From the NCBI RefSeq assembly GCF_016772415.1, contig NZ_JAGSGD010000001.1, positions 248,001 through 312,000 of the forward strand: DNA of 64,000 nucleotides, in the 5' to 3' direction. The notes under the pieces were generated by a model. The model was not told the origin of the DNA, ran no database searches, and worked only from the letters and a program-made list of their open reading frames with translations. The DNA is from Phenylobacterium glaciei (GTDB lineage Bacteria > Pseudomonadota > Alphaproteobacteria > Caulobacterales > Caulobacteraceae). The position numbers were made by a program, and so were the translations under genes. Numbering within the stretch: position 1 is the stretch's first letter; each line of letters starts with the position of its first letter. Positions 35,627 to 45,103 of the stretch are shown in pieces.

Positions 35627-36271
35627 ATGAAGCTCTATTCCGCCGAACTCTCGCCCTTCGCCTCGCGTCCGCGTGTCGCCATCTACGCCAAGAACCTCCC
35701 CGTCGAGATCATGGCCCATCCCGGGGACCTGAAGAGCGCCGAATATCTGGCGATCAATCCGATGGGCAAGCTGCCGGCGCTGGTGCTGGACGACGGCACG
35801 GTGATCCCCGAGAGCGACACCATCGTCGAATATCTGGCCGACGCCTTCCCGGAGGCCAAGCTGCGGGCCACCAAGCCCGCCGACATCGCCCGCGGCCGGC
35901 TGATCGCCCGGGTGGCGGAACTCTATGTGATGGCCTCGGGCGGCGCGCTGTTTGGCCAGATGAACCCGGCGACCCGGGATGCGGCCGTGGTGGCCGACGC
36001 CTTCGAGAAGCTGGAGAGCGGCCTGGAGCACCTCAACGTCTTCATGACCGAAGACAAGTACGCCGTCGGCGACGAGATCACGACGGCCGACTGCGCGCTC
36101 GTTCCCATGCTGATGTTCGTGGGGGTGTTCGGCATGGTGTTCGGCAAGGGGGATCTGCTGGCCAAGCACACCAAGGTCGCCGCCTATTGGGGCCGCGTGC
36201 AGCAGGAGCCGGGCGCGGCCAAGGTGCTGGCCGAGATGCAGGCCGCATTGGCCGCCCGCCGAGCGGGCTGA
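35627..36271 (+). CDS. Glutathione S-transferase
   Basis: A 214-residue GST with N-terminal thioredoxin-like domain (MKLYSAELSPFASRPRVAIYAKN, Ser in the active-site turn), the cis-Pro region MGKLPALVLDDG and glutathione-binding PESDTIVEYLAD. The C-terminal helical domain has DEITTADCALVPM. It differs in class from the GST at 34091. It follows tetR in the same direction and may be cotranscribed. AGGAA precedes the ATG. Confidence 0.9.
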   Translation: MKLYSAELSPFASRPRVAIYAKNLPVEIMAHPGDLKSAEYLAINPMGKLPALVLDDGTVIPESDTIVEYLADAFPEAKLRATKPADIARGRLIARVAELYVMASGGALFGQMNPATRDAAVVADAFEKLESGLEHLNVFMTEDKYAVGDEITTADCALVPMLMFVGVFGMVFGKGDLLAKHTKVAAYWGRVQQEPGAAKVLAEMQAALAARRAG

Positions 36272-36378
36272 GCCTTCCCTGCGCGGGCAAGCCGCGACAG
36301 GTTGTTTCAAGGCGCCGGCCTCTGTAGGTTGGCGCCCTTCATTCAAAAGCCCCAGCGCCGCAAGGACACGCCGCCCCT

Positions 36379-38664
36379 ATGAGCGACGAAAAACGCACCT
36401 TCACCGATGAGGAAGCCCTCAGCTTCCACAAGTACCCGACGCCCGGGAAGATCGCGATCGTCGCCACCAAGCCGATGGCGACCCAGCGCGACCTGTCCTT
36501 AGCCTATTCCCCGGGCGTCGCGGTGCCGGTGCTGGCCATCGCCGAGAATCCCGAGCTGGCCTACGACTATACGTCCAAGGGCAACCTGGTGGCGGTGATC
36601 TCCAACGGAACGGCGATCCTGGGCCTGGGCAATCTGGGGGCGCTGGCCGCCAAGCCGGTGATGGAGGGCAAGAGCGTGCTCTTCAAGCGCTTCGCCGACG
36701 TGGACTCCATCGACATCGAGGTCTCGGCCACCGATCCGGACGAGGTCATCACGGTGATCAAGAACATCGGCGTGACCTTCGGCGGCATCAATCTTGAGGA
36801 TATCAAGAGCCCCGAGTGCTTCCGCATCGAGACCGAGCTGCAGGAACTGCTGGATATCCCGGTGTTCCACGACGACCAGCATGGCACGGCGATTATTTCC
36901 TGCGCGGGCCTGATCAATGCCTGCCACATCACCGGCCGCGACCTGAAGGACGTGAAGGTGGTGCTGTGCGGGGCCGGCGCGGCGGGGATCGCCAGCCTGG
37001 ATTTGATGAAGGCCATGGGCGTGCGCAGCGAAAACTGCATCGCCGTGGACAATACCGGGGTGATCTATCGTGGCCGCACCGCCGGCATGAACCAGTGGAA
37101 GTCGGCCCACGCCGTCGACACCGACGCCCGGACGCTGGCCGAGGCCCTGGTGGGCGCGGACGTCTTCCTGGGCCTGTCAGCCAAGGGCGTGCTGACCCAA
37201 GAGATGATCATGAAGATGGCGCCCAATCCGCTGATCTTCGCCATGGCCAATCCCGACCCTGAGATCCTGCCGGAAGAGGTGCACGCCGTGCGCCCCGACG
37301 CCATCGTCGGCACCGGGCGCAGCGACTATCCCAACCAGGTCAACAATGTCCTGGGCTTCCCCTACATCTTCCGCGGCGCCATGGACGTGCGCGCCCGCCG
37401 GGTGAACCTTGAGATGAAGATCGCCTGCGCCAATGCGCTGGCCCAGCTCGCCCGCGAGGATGTTCCCGACGAGGTCGCCGCCGCCTATCACGGCGAGCAG
37501 TTGAAGTTCGGCCCGCAGTACATCATCCCCTCGCCCTTCGATCCCCGGCTGATCTGGTACATTCCGCCCTTCGTGGCCCAGGCGGCCATGGACACCGGTG
37601 TCGCCCGCAAGCCCATCGAGGACATGGACGCCTACCGGGCCTCCCTGGCCCAGCGGCTCGACCCCACGGCGGCCTTCCTGCAGAAGCTGCAGGGGACGGT
37701 CCAGGCGGCGCCCAAGAAGCGCATCGTGTTCGCCGAGGGCGAGGAGCCCAGCGTGATCCGGGCGGCCTACGCCTTCGAGAGCGCCGGCCTCGGCCAGGCC
37801 GTGCTGGTGGGCCGCGAGGACCTGGTGCGCGAGAACATGACGCTCGCCGGTCTCGACCCCGAGGTCGTGAAGCTGGAGATCATCAATGCCCGGCTGTCGG
37901 ACAAAAACCCGCAATATGTCGAGTACCTCTACAGCCGTCTGGCGCGGCAGGGCTTCCTGAAGCGCGACGTCCAGCGGCTGATCAACCAGGACCGCAACTC
38001 CTTCGCCGCCTCGATGGTGGCGCTGGGCCACGCCGACGGTATGGTCACCGGTGTCACCCGCTCCTACGACCAGGTGCTGGAAGAGGTTCTGCAGGTGATC
38101 GACCCGCTGCCGGACGGCCGGGTCATGGGCATGAGCGTGGTCCTGGCCAAGGGTCACACCCTGTTTATCGCCGACACCAACGTCACCGAGATGCCCGAGG
38201 CCGACGAACTGGTGGAGATCGCCCTGCAGGCGGCCCGCACCGTGGCGACCCTCGGCTACACCCCGCGCCTGGCCTTCATGTCCTATTCCACCTTCGGCAA
38301 CCCCATGGGGCAACGGAGCGAGAAGGTGCGCGACGCCGTGGCCATACTCGATGAGATGGACGTCGACTTCGAATACGAGGGCGAGATGCCGCCGGAATTG
38401 GCGCTCGATCCCGAGAAGCGGGTCAACTACCCGTTCATGCGCCTGACCGGGCCCGCCAATGTCCTGATCATGCCGGCCATCCACTCGGCCGCCATCTCCA
38501 CCCAGCTGGTGCAGGCCGTCGGCGGGGCGACGGTGATCGGCCCCCTGCTGCTGGGCCTGTCGAAATCGGTGCAGATCTGCCCGCTCTCGGCTTCGGTCAG
38601 CCGCATCCTGCAGATGGCCACCGTGGCCGCCTACGAGCAGGACCTGGTGGAGGCTCAGGCGTAA
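36379..38664 (+). CDS. maeB: NADP-dependent malic enzyme with phosphotransacetylase domain
   Basis: A 761-residue MaeB-type enzyme converting malate to pyruvate and CO2 with NADP. The malic domain (about 1-430) shows LSLAYSPGVAVP, FHDDQHGTAII, the nucleotide fold VVLCGAGAAGIASLDL and FAMANPDPEI. The C-terminal ~320 residues form a phosphotransacetylase-like domain (RIVFAEGEEPSVIRAAYAFE and INQDRNSFAASMVALGHADGMVTG). In MaeB this second domain is regulatory, not clearly catalytic, and binds acetyl-CoA. The length is normal. It stands as its own unit with an upstream GC hairpin. Confidence 0.96.
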   Translation: MSDEKRTFTDEEALSFHKYPTPGKIAIVATKPMATQRDLSLAYSPGVAVPVLAIAENPELAYDYTSKGNLVAVISNGTAILGLGNLGALAAKPVMEGKSVLFKRFADVDSIDIEVSATDPDEVITVIKNIGVTFGGINLEDIKSPECFRIETELQELLDIPVFHDDQHGTAIISCAGLINACHITGRDLKDVKVVLCGAGAAGIASLDLMKAMGVRSENCIAVDNTGVIYRGRTAGMNQWKSAHAVDTDARTLAEALVGADVFLGLSAKGVLTQEMIMKMAPNPLIFAMANPDPEILPEEVHAVRPDAIVGTGRSDYPNQVNNVLGFPYIFRGAMDVRARRVNLEMKIACANALAQLAREDVPDEVAAAYHGEQLKFGPQYIIPSPFDPRLIWYIPPFVAQAAMDTGVARKPIEDMDAYRASLAQRLDPTAAFLQKLQGTVQAAPKKRIVFAEGEEPSVIRAAYAFESAGLGQAVLVGREDLVRENMTLAGLDPEVVKLEIINARLSDKNPQYVEYLYSRLARQGFLKRDVQRLINQDRNSFAASMVALGHADGMVTGVTRSYDQVLEEVLQVIDPLPDGRVMGMSVVLAKGHTLFIADTNVTEMPEADELVEIALQAARTVATLGYTPRLAFMSYSTFGNPMGQRSEKVRDAVAILDEMDVDFEYEGEMPPELALDPEKRVNYPFMRLTGPANVLIMPAIHSAAISTQLVQAVGGATVIGPLLLGLSKSVQICPLSASVSRILQMATVAAYEQDLVEAQA

Positions 38665-38756
38665 TGCGCCGGGCCGTGCTCACGAACTAAGCGGGTCGCG
38701 CGCCGTTGGGTGGGTGGCGATCCGTCGCCTCTCACCCGTTCTAAGGATTGCGCGGC

Positions 38757-40064
38757 ATGGCCGGTACGATCGGCATCGATTTCGGGACCACCAACACGGT
38801 CGTCGCCCTGGCGGGTGGCGAGGGTCCGGCCACGCTCGTCAACTTCCCGGCGCCGGAAGGAGAGCTCTTCGCCTTCCGCTCGGCGATCAGCTTCCATGCC
38901 CCGGCCGAGCGGCCCAACGACCGCACGGTGGAGGCCGGCCCCTGGGCCATCGACGCCTATGTCGAAGACCCGCTGGAGACCCGCTTCATCCAGTCCTTCA
39001 AGAGCTTCGCGGCCTCCGAAAGCTTCACCGAGACCCAGATACTCGGGCGCCGCTACCAGTTCGAGGACCTGCTCTCGGCCTTCCTGTTGAAGCTGCGCGA
39101 CCATGCGGGGTCAGGCCTGGCGAATATGCCTGACCGCGTGATCGTCGGGCGGCCGGTGACCTTCGCCGGCGGGGCGCCCAATCCGGAGCTCGCCCTGCGC
39201 CGCTACGAGACCGCCTTCGCGCGTCTCGGGTTCAAGGACATCCTCTACGCCTACGAGCCGGTGGGGGCGGCCTTCTTCTTCGCCCGTGAACTGAAGGCCG
39301 ACGCCACCGTGCTGGTGGGCGACTTCGGCGGCGGCACCAGCGACTTCTCGATCATCCGCTTCAGCCGCCAGGACGGCGAGATCCAGTCCACGCCCCTGGG
39401 GCGCTCAGGCGTGGGCGTGGCCGGCGACGCCTTCGACTACCGGATCATCGACCACCTGGTCTCGCCGGAACTGGGCAAGGGCTCGAGCTACCGGTCGTTC
39501 GGCAAGACCCTGCCGATCCCCAACCGCTACTATTCCACCTTCGCCCGCTGGGACCAGCTGGCCCTGATGCGGGCCAGCCGCGACATGCGGGAGATCCGCA
39601 AGCTGGTGCGCGAGGCCGTGGAGCCCGACAAGATCGCCCGGCTGGTGGAGACCCTGGACGAGAACTACGGCTACCTGCTGTACCGCTCGGTGAGCCGGCT
39701 GAAGGAGGCCCTGTCGCGGGACGCCTCGGCCCAGTTCCGCTTCCAGGCCGGCAGCATCGAGATCGTCCGCGACGTTGAACGTGCGGAGTTTGAGGGCTGG
39801 ATTTCGCCGGAGCTCGGCCTGATCGAGACTGCCGTCGACGAGGCCCTGGCCGAGGCTGGGCTGGCGCCCGGCCAGATCGACCGCATCTTCCTGACCGGCG
39901 GCTCGTCCCTGGTGCCGGCGGTGCGGGCGATCTTCCACCGGCGGTTCGACTCCGACCGCATCGAGAGCGGCAGCGAGCTGGAGTCCATCGCCTCGGGCCT
40001 GGCCCTGATGGGCCGCGAGCGCGACCTCGACCGCTGGTGCCGCCGGGCCGAGCTCTCCGCCTAG
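38757..40064 (+). CDS. YegD-like Hsp70-family protein
   Basis: A 435-residue actin/Hsp70-fold protein lacking the substrate-binding C-terminal domain of DnaK. The ATPase motifs are present: IGIDFGTTNTVVAL (phosphate 1), VLVGDFGGGTSDFSII (phosphate 2) and FLTGGSSLVPAVRAIF (adenosine). The family (E. coli YegD) has no firmly established client or function. The ATG at 38757 is chosen over an upstream TTG because it opens directly at the conserved strand; AAGGA lies 10 bases before. It overlaps the convergent gdh stop by 4 bases. Confidence 0.9.
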   Translation: MAGTIGIDFGTTNTVVALAGGEGPATLVNFPAPEGELFAFRSAISFHAPAERPNDRTVEAGPWAIDAYVEDPLETRFIQSFKSFAASESFTETQILGRRYQFEDLLSAFLLKLRDHAGSGLANMPDRVIVGRPVTFAGGAPNPELALRRYETAFARLGFKDILYAYEPVGAAFFFARELKADATVLVGDFGGGTSDFSIIRFSRQDGEIQSTPLGRSGVGVAGDAFDYRIIDHLVSPELGKGSSYRSFGKTLPIPNRYYSTFARWDQLALMRASRDMREIRKLVREAVEPDKIARLVETLDENYGYLLYRSVSRLKEALSRDASAQFRFQAGSIEIVRDVERAEFEGWISPELGLIETAVDEALAEAGLAPGQIDRIFLTGGSSLVPAVRAIFHRRFDSDRIESGSELESIASGLALMGRERDLDRWCRRAELSA

Positions 40065-43000
40065 CCCTTCTTCTCCACCGTCGCGCTGGCCGCCAGTTCC
40101 CGCAGGGCGGCGTTGGCGATGGTGAGTTTGGCGAAGGTCCAGCCGCCGCCGGCCGCCTCGATCTCGGCGATGGATTTGGAGGCGGCCTGGGCGGCGTCGC
40201 GGCGTAGGGCGGTCCAGGAGGCGATGGCCTTGCGGGCCGCCTCCGGGGTTTCGCCCGCCTGGGCGCTGGCGGCGAAGGCCATGATCGACCTCGTCAGCAC
40301 CGCCTGCTCGGCCAGCAGGTCCTCCAGCAGGCGGCGGACCGCGGTGCGCTCGAAGGCGTCGCCGGCCGTGAAGCCCCCCGCCGCCGCGCGAAGGCGGTCG
40401 AAGGCGAAGACCGCGCCGGTCTGGTGATAGAGCCTGGCCACATTGGGCAGGGCCCAGGAGGAGGCCTCGGCCAGGTCAACGAGATCCACCGCCGTGGTGA
40501 GCGGCTGCAAGTTGGCCACCTGGGCGGCCAGCGCGTCGGGCGCGCCGGCCTCCACCAGCTTGGCGATCTGGCCGAGGGTGCGGGTCTGTTCGACCTCCGA
40601 CAGCACCTCGGGCCCCAGCTTGCGCAGGATCGCGGTGCCGGGACCATAGCGCTTGATCAAGGCCGCGACGTCGGCGCCGGTTCGGCCTGCGCGCCGGGCC
40701 AGCCAGAAGCTTTCCCCGCGCAGGGTGTAGGCCAGGCGGCGGAACAGGGCCATCTGGCCGGCGGCCGGGGTCTGGCCCGGAATCTTGGGGTCGAGGGCTG
40801 CGACCGCGTCCCAGAGGGCGGGCAGGTCCAGCACGGCCTTGGCGGCCTCGTAGCCGGTGACGAAGGCCCGCACATCGCAGGAGGCCGCCGCCATCAGGCG
40901 TGAGGGGAAGCTCGGGCCGCAACGGTTGATCACGTCATTGGCCACCACGGTGGCGATGATCTCGCGGCGCAGGCGGTGCTTGCGAAGAGCGTCGTCGTAC
41001 TTGCGAAGCCCCTTGGGGAAGTAGCCCTCCAGCACCGCCTCGAAGTGCGGGTCATCCGGCGCGGACGAGGCCACGAGGTCGTGGGACAGCTCCAGCTTGC
41101 CATAGGCCAGCAGCACCGCCTCCTCGGGCCGGGTCATGCCGAGGCCGGCGTCGGTGCGCGCAGTGATGACGGTGGCGTCGGGCAGGCCCTCCACGGCGCG
41201 GTCCAGGCGGCCGGCGGCCTCCAGACCGGTCATGAAGCGGGCGTGGGGCTCCAGCTCGCCGACGGAATCCAGGTCCATCAGCGACAGGGCCAGGGTCTGG
41301 TCGTAGTTGTGGGCGAGCACATGGGCGGCCACGTCACCGGTCATCGACTTCAGCAGCTTGTCGCGCTTCGGCCGAGTGAGAATTCCTGTTCGTTCAAGAA
41401 TACCGGTGGCGATCTTGATGTTGACCTCGTGGTCGGAGCTATCGACCCCGGCGGAGTTGTCGATGGCGTCGGTGTTTATCTTGCCGCCCTTGAGGGCGAA
41501 CTCGATGCGGCCGGCCTGGGTGAGGCCGAGGTTCGCACCTTCGCCCACCACCTTGACCTGCAGGTCCGACCCATTGACCCGCAGGGCGTCGTTGGTCTTG
41601 TCGCCCACCTCGAGATGGCCCTCGGTGCGGGCCTTCACATAGGTGCCGATGCCGCCGAGATAGAGCAGCTCGGCCGGCGCCTTGAGGATGGCGCTGAGCA
41701 GTTCGGCGGGCGTCGCGGTCTCCGCGGTGATCTCCAGCATGGCCCGCACCTCCTTGGAGAGCGGGATGGACTTCAGGTTTCGCGGGAAGACCCCGCCGCC
41801 CTTGGAGATCAGCTTGCGGTCATAGTCGTCCCACGAGGAGCGCGGCAGCTCGAACATGCGCGCCCGCTCGGCATAGCTCTTGGCGGTGTCCGGATCGGGA
41901 TCGAGGAAGATATGGCGGTGGTCGAAGGCCGCCTGCAGCCTGATCACCGGCGACAGCAGCATGCCGTTGCCGAACACGTCGCCCGACATATCGCCGACGC
42001 CGACGACGGTGAAGGGCTGCGTCTGGATGTCCTTGCCGAGTTCGCGGAAGTGGCGCTTGACCGCTTCCCAGGCGCCGCGGGCGGTGATGCCCATGACCTT
42101 GTGGTCGTAGCCCGCCGACCCGCCCGAGGCGAAGGCGTCCCCCAGCCAGAAGCCGTAAGACTCGGCGATGCCGTTGGCGATGTCGGAGAAGGTGGCGGTG
42201 CCCTTGTCGGCGGCGACGACGAGATAGGGATCGTCGGCGTCGTGGACCACGACGTTCTCGGGATGGATGACCTTGCCGGCCGGGGTCAGGTTGTCGGTGA
42301 TGTCCAGCAGGCCCTGCAGGAAGGTCGTGTAGGCCCGGATGCCCTCGGTGCGGATGGCTTCCGCCGTCCCGCCCTTCGGCAGCTGCTTGGGATAGAAGCC
42401 GCCCTTGGAGCCGACGGGGACGATGACCGCGTTCTTGGTGTTCTGCGCCTTGGCCAGCGCCAGGACCTCGGTGCGGAAGTCGTCGCGCCGATCGCTCCAG
42501 CGCAGGCCGCCGCGCGCCACCGGACCGAAGCGCAGGTGGACGCCCTCGACATGGGTGGCCCAGACGAAGATCTCTCGGAACGGCTTGGGCAGGGGCAGGT
42601 CGGCCAGCTCGCCCGACGCCACCTTGAAGCTGATGTAGGGCTTGGACGAACCGTCGGGATTGGGCTGGTAGTAGTTGGTGCGCTTGATGGCGCCCACCAG
42701 CAGGGCCAGGCGGCGCAGCACCCGGTCGTCGTCCAGGCTTTCCACCAGCTGCAGGGCCTCGACGATCTCGGCCATCACCGCGTCGGCCTGGGTCTTGCGG
42801 GCTTCCAGGCTGGCCTTGATGGCCGGATGGAACTTGGTGCGGAACAGATCCAGGATCAGGCGGGCGACGCCGGGATGGGCTGACAGGGCCTCTTCCTGCA
42901 CCCGCTGGCTGGGATCGAGGCCCGACTGCTGGCGGTGGCGGGCCAGCGCCCGGATCAGGGCGGCGTCGCGCCAGGTGATGGACAGCTCCAGCACCAGGCG

Positions 43001-44902
43001 GTTGAAGCCGTCGTTCTCGGTCCTGCCGCTCCAGATGGCGACGAAGGCGTATTCGAAGGCGGCCTTCACCTCGGCGAAGACCAGATGCTCGCCGCGTTCG
43101 TCGTCCAGCTCGAAGTCGTGGATCCAGACCGGCTGGGCGGCGGCGCGGGTGACCGGGAAGCCGGTCTCCACCATGGCCTTCAGGCCCATGTTCTCCAGGA
43201 TCGGCAGGACATCGGCGAGCGGCGCGGGGGCCGCTGGCCTATAGAGCTTGAAGCGGAACTGGGTCTTGCCGTCGCTGGCGCGGCGATAGGCGCGGACCCG
43301 CACGGGTTCCTCGGGCTCCAGGCTGTCGATCACCGCGAGATCGGCCAGGGCCTCGGCGGCGTCATAGCGGTCGCGATAGCCGGCGGGGAAGGCCCCGGCA
43401 TAGCGGGTCAACAGGTCGGCGACCTCGGCCGTGGCCCGGCCGCTGGCGCGGACGGCGGCGTCGAAGCGATCCTCCCAGGTGCGGCTGGCGTTGGCGATCT
43501 CCGCCTCCACCGCCTTGAGGTCGGGGTGGAGATGGTCTCCCGGCGTGAAGCCGATGATGAAATGGACCCGGGCCAGGGGCGCGTCGGAGAAATAGGGGTA
43601 ATAGGCCGAGACCCGGCCGCCGTAGGCGCGGGCCAGCAGTTCGCCGGCCTTGGCTCGCAATTCGGAATCGTAGCGCTCGCGGGGCACATACAGCAGGACC
43701 GAGGCGAAACGGTCATAGGGGTCGGGGCGCTCAAACAGCCGTACGCGGGGCCGGTCGTAGAGGTGCAGGACGGCAAGCGCGGTGGCCAGCAGGTCGGCCT
43801 CGCTGGCCTGGAAGAGCTCATCGCGCGGGTGGTTCTCGACGATGTTGCGCAGCCGTTTTTCGTTGTGGCTGCCCGGGGTCGCTCCAGCCTTGGCAAGCAG
43901 ATTGGCGACCTTGGCCCGCAGCAGCGGCACGTCGCGGGCTGGCTCGTCATAGGCCTCGGAGGTGAACAGGCCGACGAAGCGGATCTCGCCGCAGGGCTTG
44001 CCGTCGGCGCCGTACCGCTTGATCCCCACATAGTCCATGTAGCCGCGACGGTGGACGCGGGAGCGGACATTGGACTTGGCCACCGTCACGGGGGGGTCGG
44101 TGAGGCGCGAGCGGATCTGGGCGGTCAGCACGGCCGGCTCGGAGGACCGGCGCAGGACGGTGCGTTCGGGATCACGCAGCACGCCCAGGCCGTCTTCCGG
44201 CTGGTATAGGGGTTCTTCCGGCGCGTAGTCGCCGTTCTTGAGGCGCGGGTATTCGTAGACCCGGGCGCCCAGATAGACGAAGTGCTCGTCGTGCAGCCAG
44301 GACAGGAAGGCGACGTCCTCGTCGCGGACCTCGCTCTTCGGCGCGGCCTGCAGCTCGGTGATGGCGCGGGCCATCAGGTCCAGCATGGCCGGGAAGTCGT
44401 CCACGGAGGCGCGGACGTCGGCGAGCGTGGTCTTCAGGCCGGTCAGCAGGGCGGCCTCGCGGTCCTTGCCCACGGTCTCCAGCACCACCTGGATCATGGA
44501 TTCCCGGCGCGGCGTCCCGCTTTGCGCGCGCAAACCCTTCTTGTCGCGAGCGACGCTGACGATGGGATGGAACATGGCGCGGACCGACAGGCCCTGGTCG
44601 CCGATCTCCCCCATGATGCTGTCCACCAGGAAGGGGGCGTCGTCCTGCACGATCTCCAGCCAGTCGAGGCCGGCCTGCCCATGCACCAGGCGGATAGCTG
44701 GGGCCTTGCCCTTGCGGGTTTCGGCGAAGGTCCAGAAATCGGCCAGCGCTGCGGCCAGGTTTTCCGGCGGTAGCTCCGGCAATTCGTCAGGCGCCGCGTC
44801 AGCCGCCGCCTGTCCGATGAAGGCGCGGCTGGCCTCGGTCTCGGGGACCAGGGCGAGGAAGGCCTTGATGAGGGCGTTGGCGGACTTGGACCGGCGGGTC
44901 AT
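40061..44902 (-). CDS. gdhZ: NAD-specific glutamate dehydrogenase, large type
   Basis: A 1613-residue enzyme of the about 180-kDa class that oxidises glutamate to 2-oxoglutarate with NAD. The catalytic core lies in the middle: RFGPVARGGLRWSDRRDDF, KNAVIVPVGSKGGFYPKQLP and VVVHDADDPYLVVAADKGTA, then the nucleotide fold. Long N-terminal ACT-like and C-terminal helical regions are normal for the class. The Caulobacter orthologue GdhZ also acts on FtsZ and couples metabolism to cell division (established there; inference here). ATG 44902 has GGAG 7 bases upstream and is preferred to ATG 44908, which would have only 1 base. Confidence 0.95.
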   Translation of the reverse strand: MTRRSKSANALIKAFLALVPETEASRAFIGQAAADAAPDELPELPPENLAAALADFWTFAETRKGKAPAIRLVHGQAGLDWLEIVQDDAPFLVDSIMGEIGDQGLSVRAMFHPIVSVARDKKGLRAQSGTPRRESMIQVVLETVGKDREAALLTGLKTTLADVRASVDDFPAMLDLMARAITELQAAPKSEVRDEDVAFLSWLHDEHFVYLGARVYEYPRLKNGDYAPEEPLYQPEDGLGVLRDPERTVLRRSSEPAVLTAQIRSRLTDPPVTVAKSNVRSRVHRRGYMDYVGIKRYGADGKPCGEIRFVGLFTSEAYDEPARDVPLLRAKVANLLAKAGATPGSHNEKRLRNIVENHPRDELFQASEADLLATALAVLHLYDRPRVRLFERPDPYDRFASVLLYVPRERYDSELRAKAGELLARAYGGRVSAYYPYFSDAPLARVHFIIGFTPGDHLHPDLKAVEAEIANASRTWEDRFDAAVRASGRATAEVADLLTRYAGAFPAGYRDRYDAAEALADLAVIDSLEPEEPVRVRAYRRASDGKTQFRFKLYRPAAPAPLADVLPILENMGLKAMVETGFPVTRAAAQPVWIHDFELDDERGEHLVFAEVKAAFEYAFVAIWSGRTENDGFNRLVLELSITWRDAALIRALARHRQQSGLDPSQRVQEEALSAHPGVARLILDLFRTKFHPAIKASLEARKTQADAVMAEIVEALQLVESLDDDRVLRRLALLVGAIKRTNYYQPNPDGSSKPYISFKVASGELADLPLPKPFREIFVWATHVEGVHLRFGPVARGGLRWSDRRDDFRTEVLALAKAQNTKNAVIVPVGSKGGFYPKQLPKGGTAEAIRTEGIRAYTTFLQGLLDITDNLTPAGKVIHPENVVVHDADDPYLVVAADKGTATFSDIANGIAESYGFWLGDAFASGGSAGYDHKVMGITARGAWEAVKRHFRELGKDIQTQPFTVVGVGDMSGDVFGNGMLLSPVIRLQAAFDHRHIFLDPDPDTAKSYAERARMFELPRSSWDDYDRKLISKGGGVFPRNLKSIPLSKEVRAMLEITAETATPAELLSAILKAPAELLYLGGIGTYVKARTEGHLEVGDKTNDALRVNGSDLQVKVVGEGANLGLTQAGRIEFALKGGKINTDAIDNSAGVDSSDHEVNIKIATGILERTGILTRPKRDKLLKSMTGDVAAHVLAHNYDQTLALSLMDLDSVGELEPHARFMTGLEAAGRLDRAVEGLPDATVITARTDAGLGMTRPEEAVLLAYGKLELSHDLVASSAPDDPHFEAVLEGYFPKGLRKYDDALRKHRLRREIIATVVANDVINRCGPSFPSRLMAAASCDVRAFVTGYEAAKAVLDLPALWDAVAALDPKIPGQTPAAGQMALFRRLAYTLRGESFWLARRAGRTGADVAALIKRYGPGTAILRKLGPEVLSEVEQTRTLGQIAKLVEAGAPDALAAQVANLQPLTTAVDLVDLAEASSWALPNVARLYHQTGAVFAFDRLRAAAGGFTAGDAFERTAVRRLLEDLLAEQAVLTRSIMAFAASAQAGETPEAARKAIASWTALRRDAAQAASKSIAEIEAAGGGWTFAKLTIANAALRELAASATVEKKG

Positions 44903-44924
44903 GGGCATGCTCCGGACGCGAGAA

Positions 44925-44982
44925 CGCCGCCGGAGGAGAGTGTCCGGCGGCGCCTGGTTCCGCCAAGGGGGTGTGGCGGAAC
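44925..44982 (-). promoter_or_regulatory. Tandem hairpins in the gdhZ leader
   Basis: Two perfect 9-bp stems lie side by side just before the gdhZ ribosome site: GTTCCGCCA/TGGCGGAAC (44982-44957) and CGCCGCCGG/CCGGCGGCG (44952-44925). Neither is followed by a T tract. They would occupy the 5' untranslated region and could control translation or RNA stability. The remaining 120 bases to the AI-2E gene show no other clear signal. Confidence 0.6.
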
Positions 44983-45103
44983 ACTCGGTCCTCGCGTCGC
45001 CCGGGGGCTGAGAAAGCGGGCGGTGAGGAGTCGGGTTGGGCCCGAGCCACTCTCAGATAGGCATTGAACGGCCAAGTTTAAGACCCCGGTCTTGCGCCCC
45101 GTC

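Noticed and set aside
36272..36378. Terminator between the second GST and maeB
   Set aside because: GGCGCC repeats flank a possible stem, but pairing is imperfect and no T tract follows, so it was not listed as a terminator.
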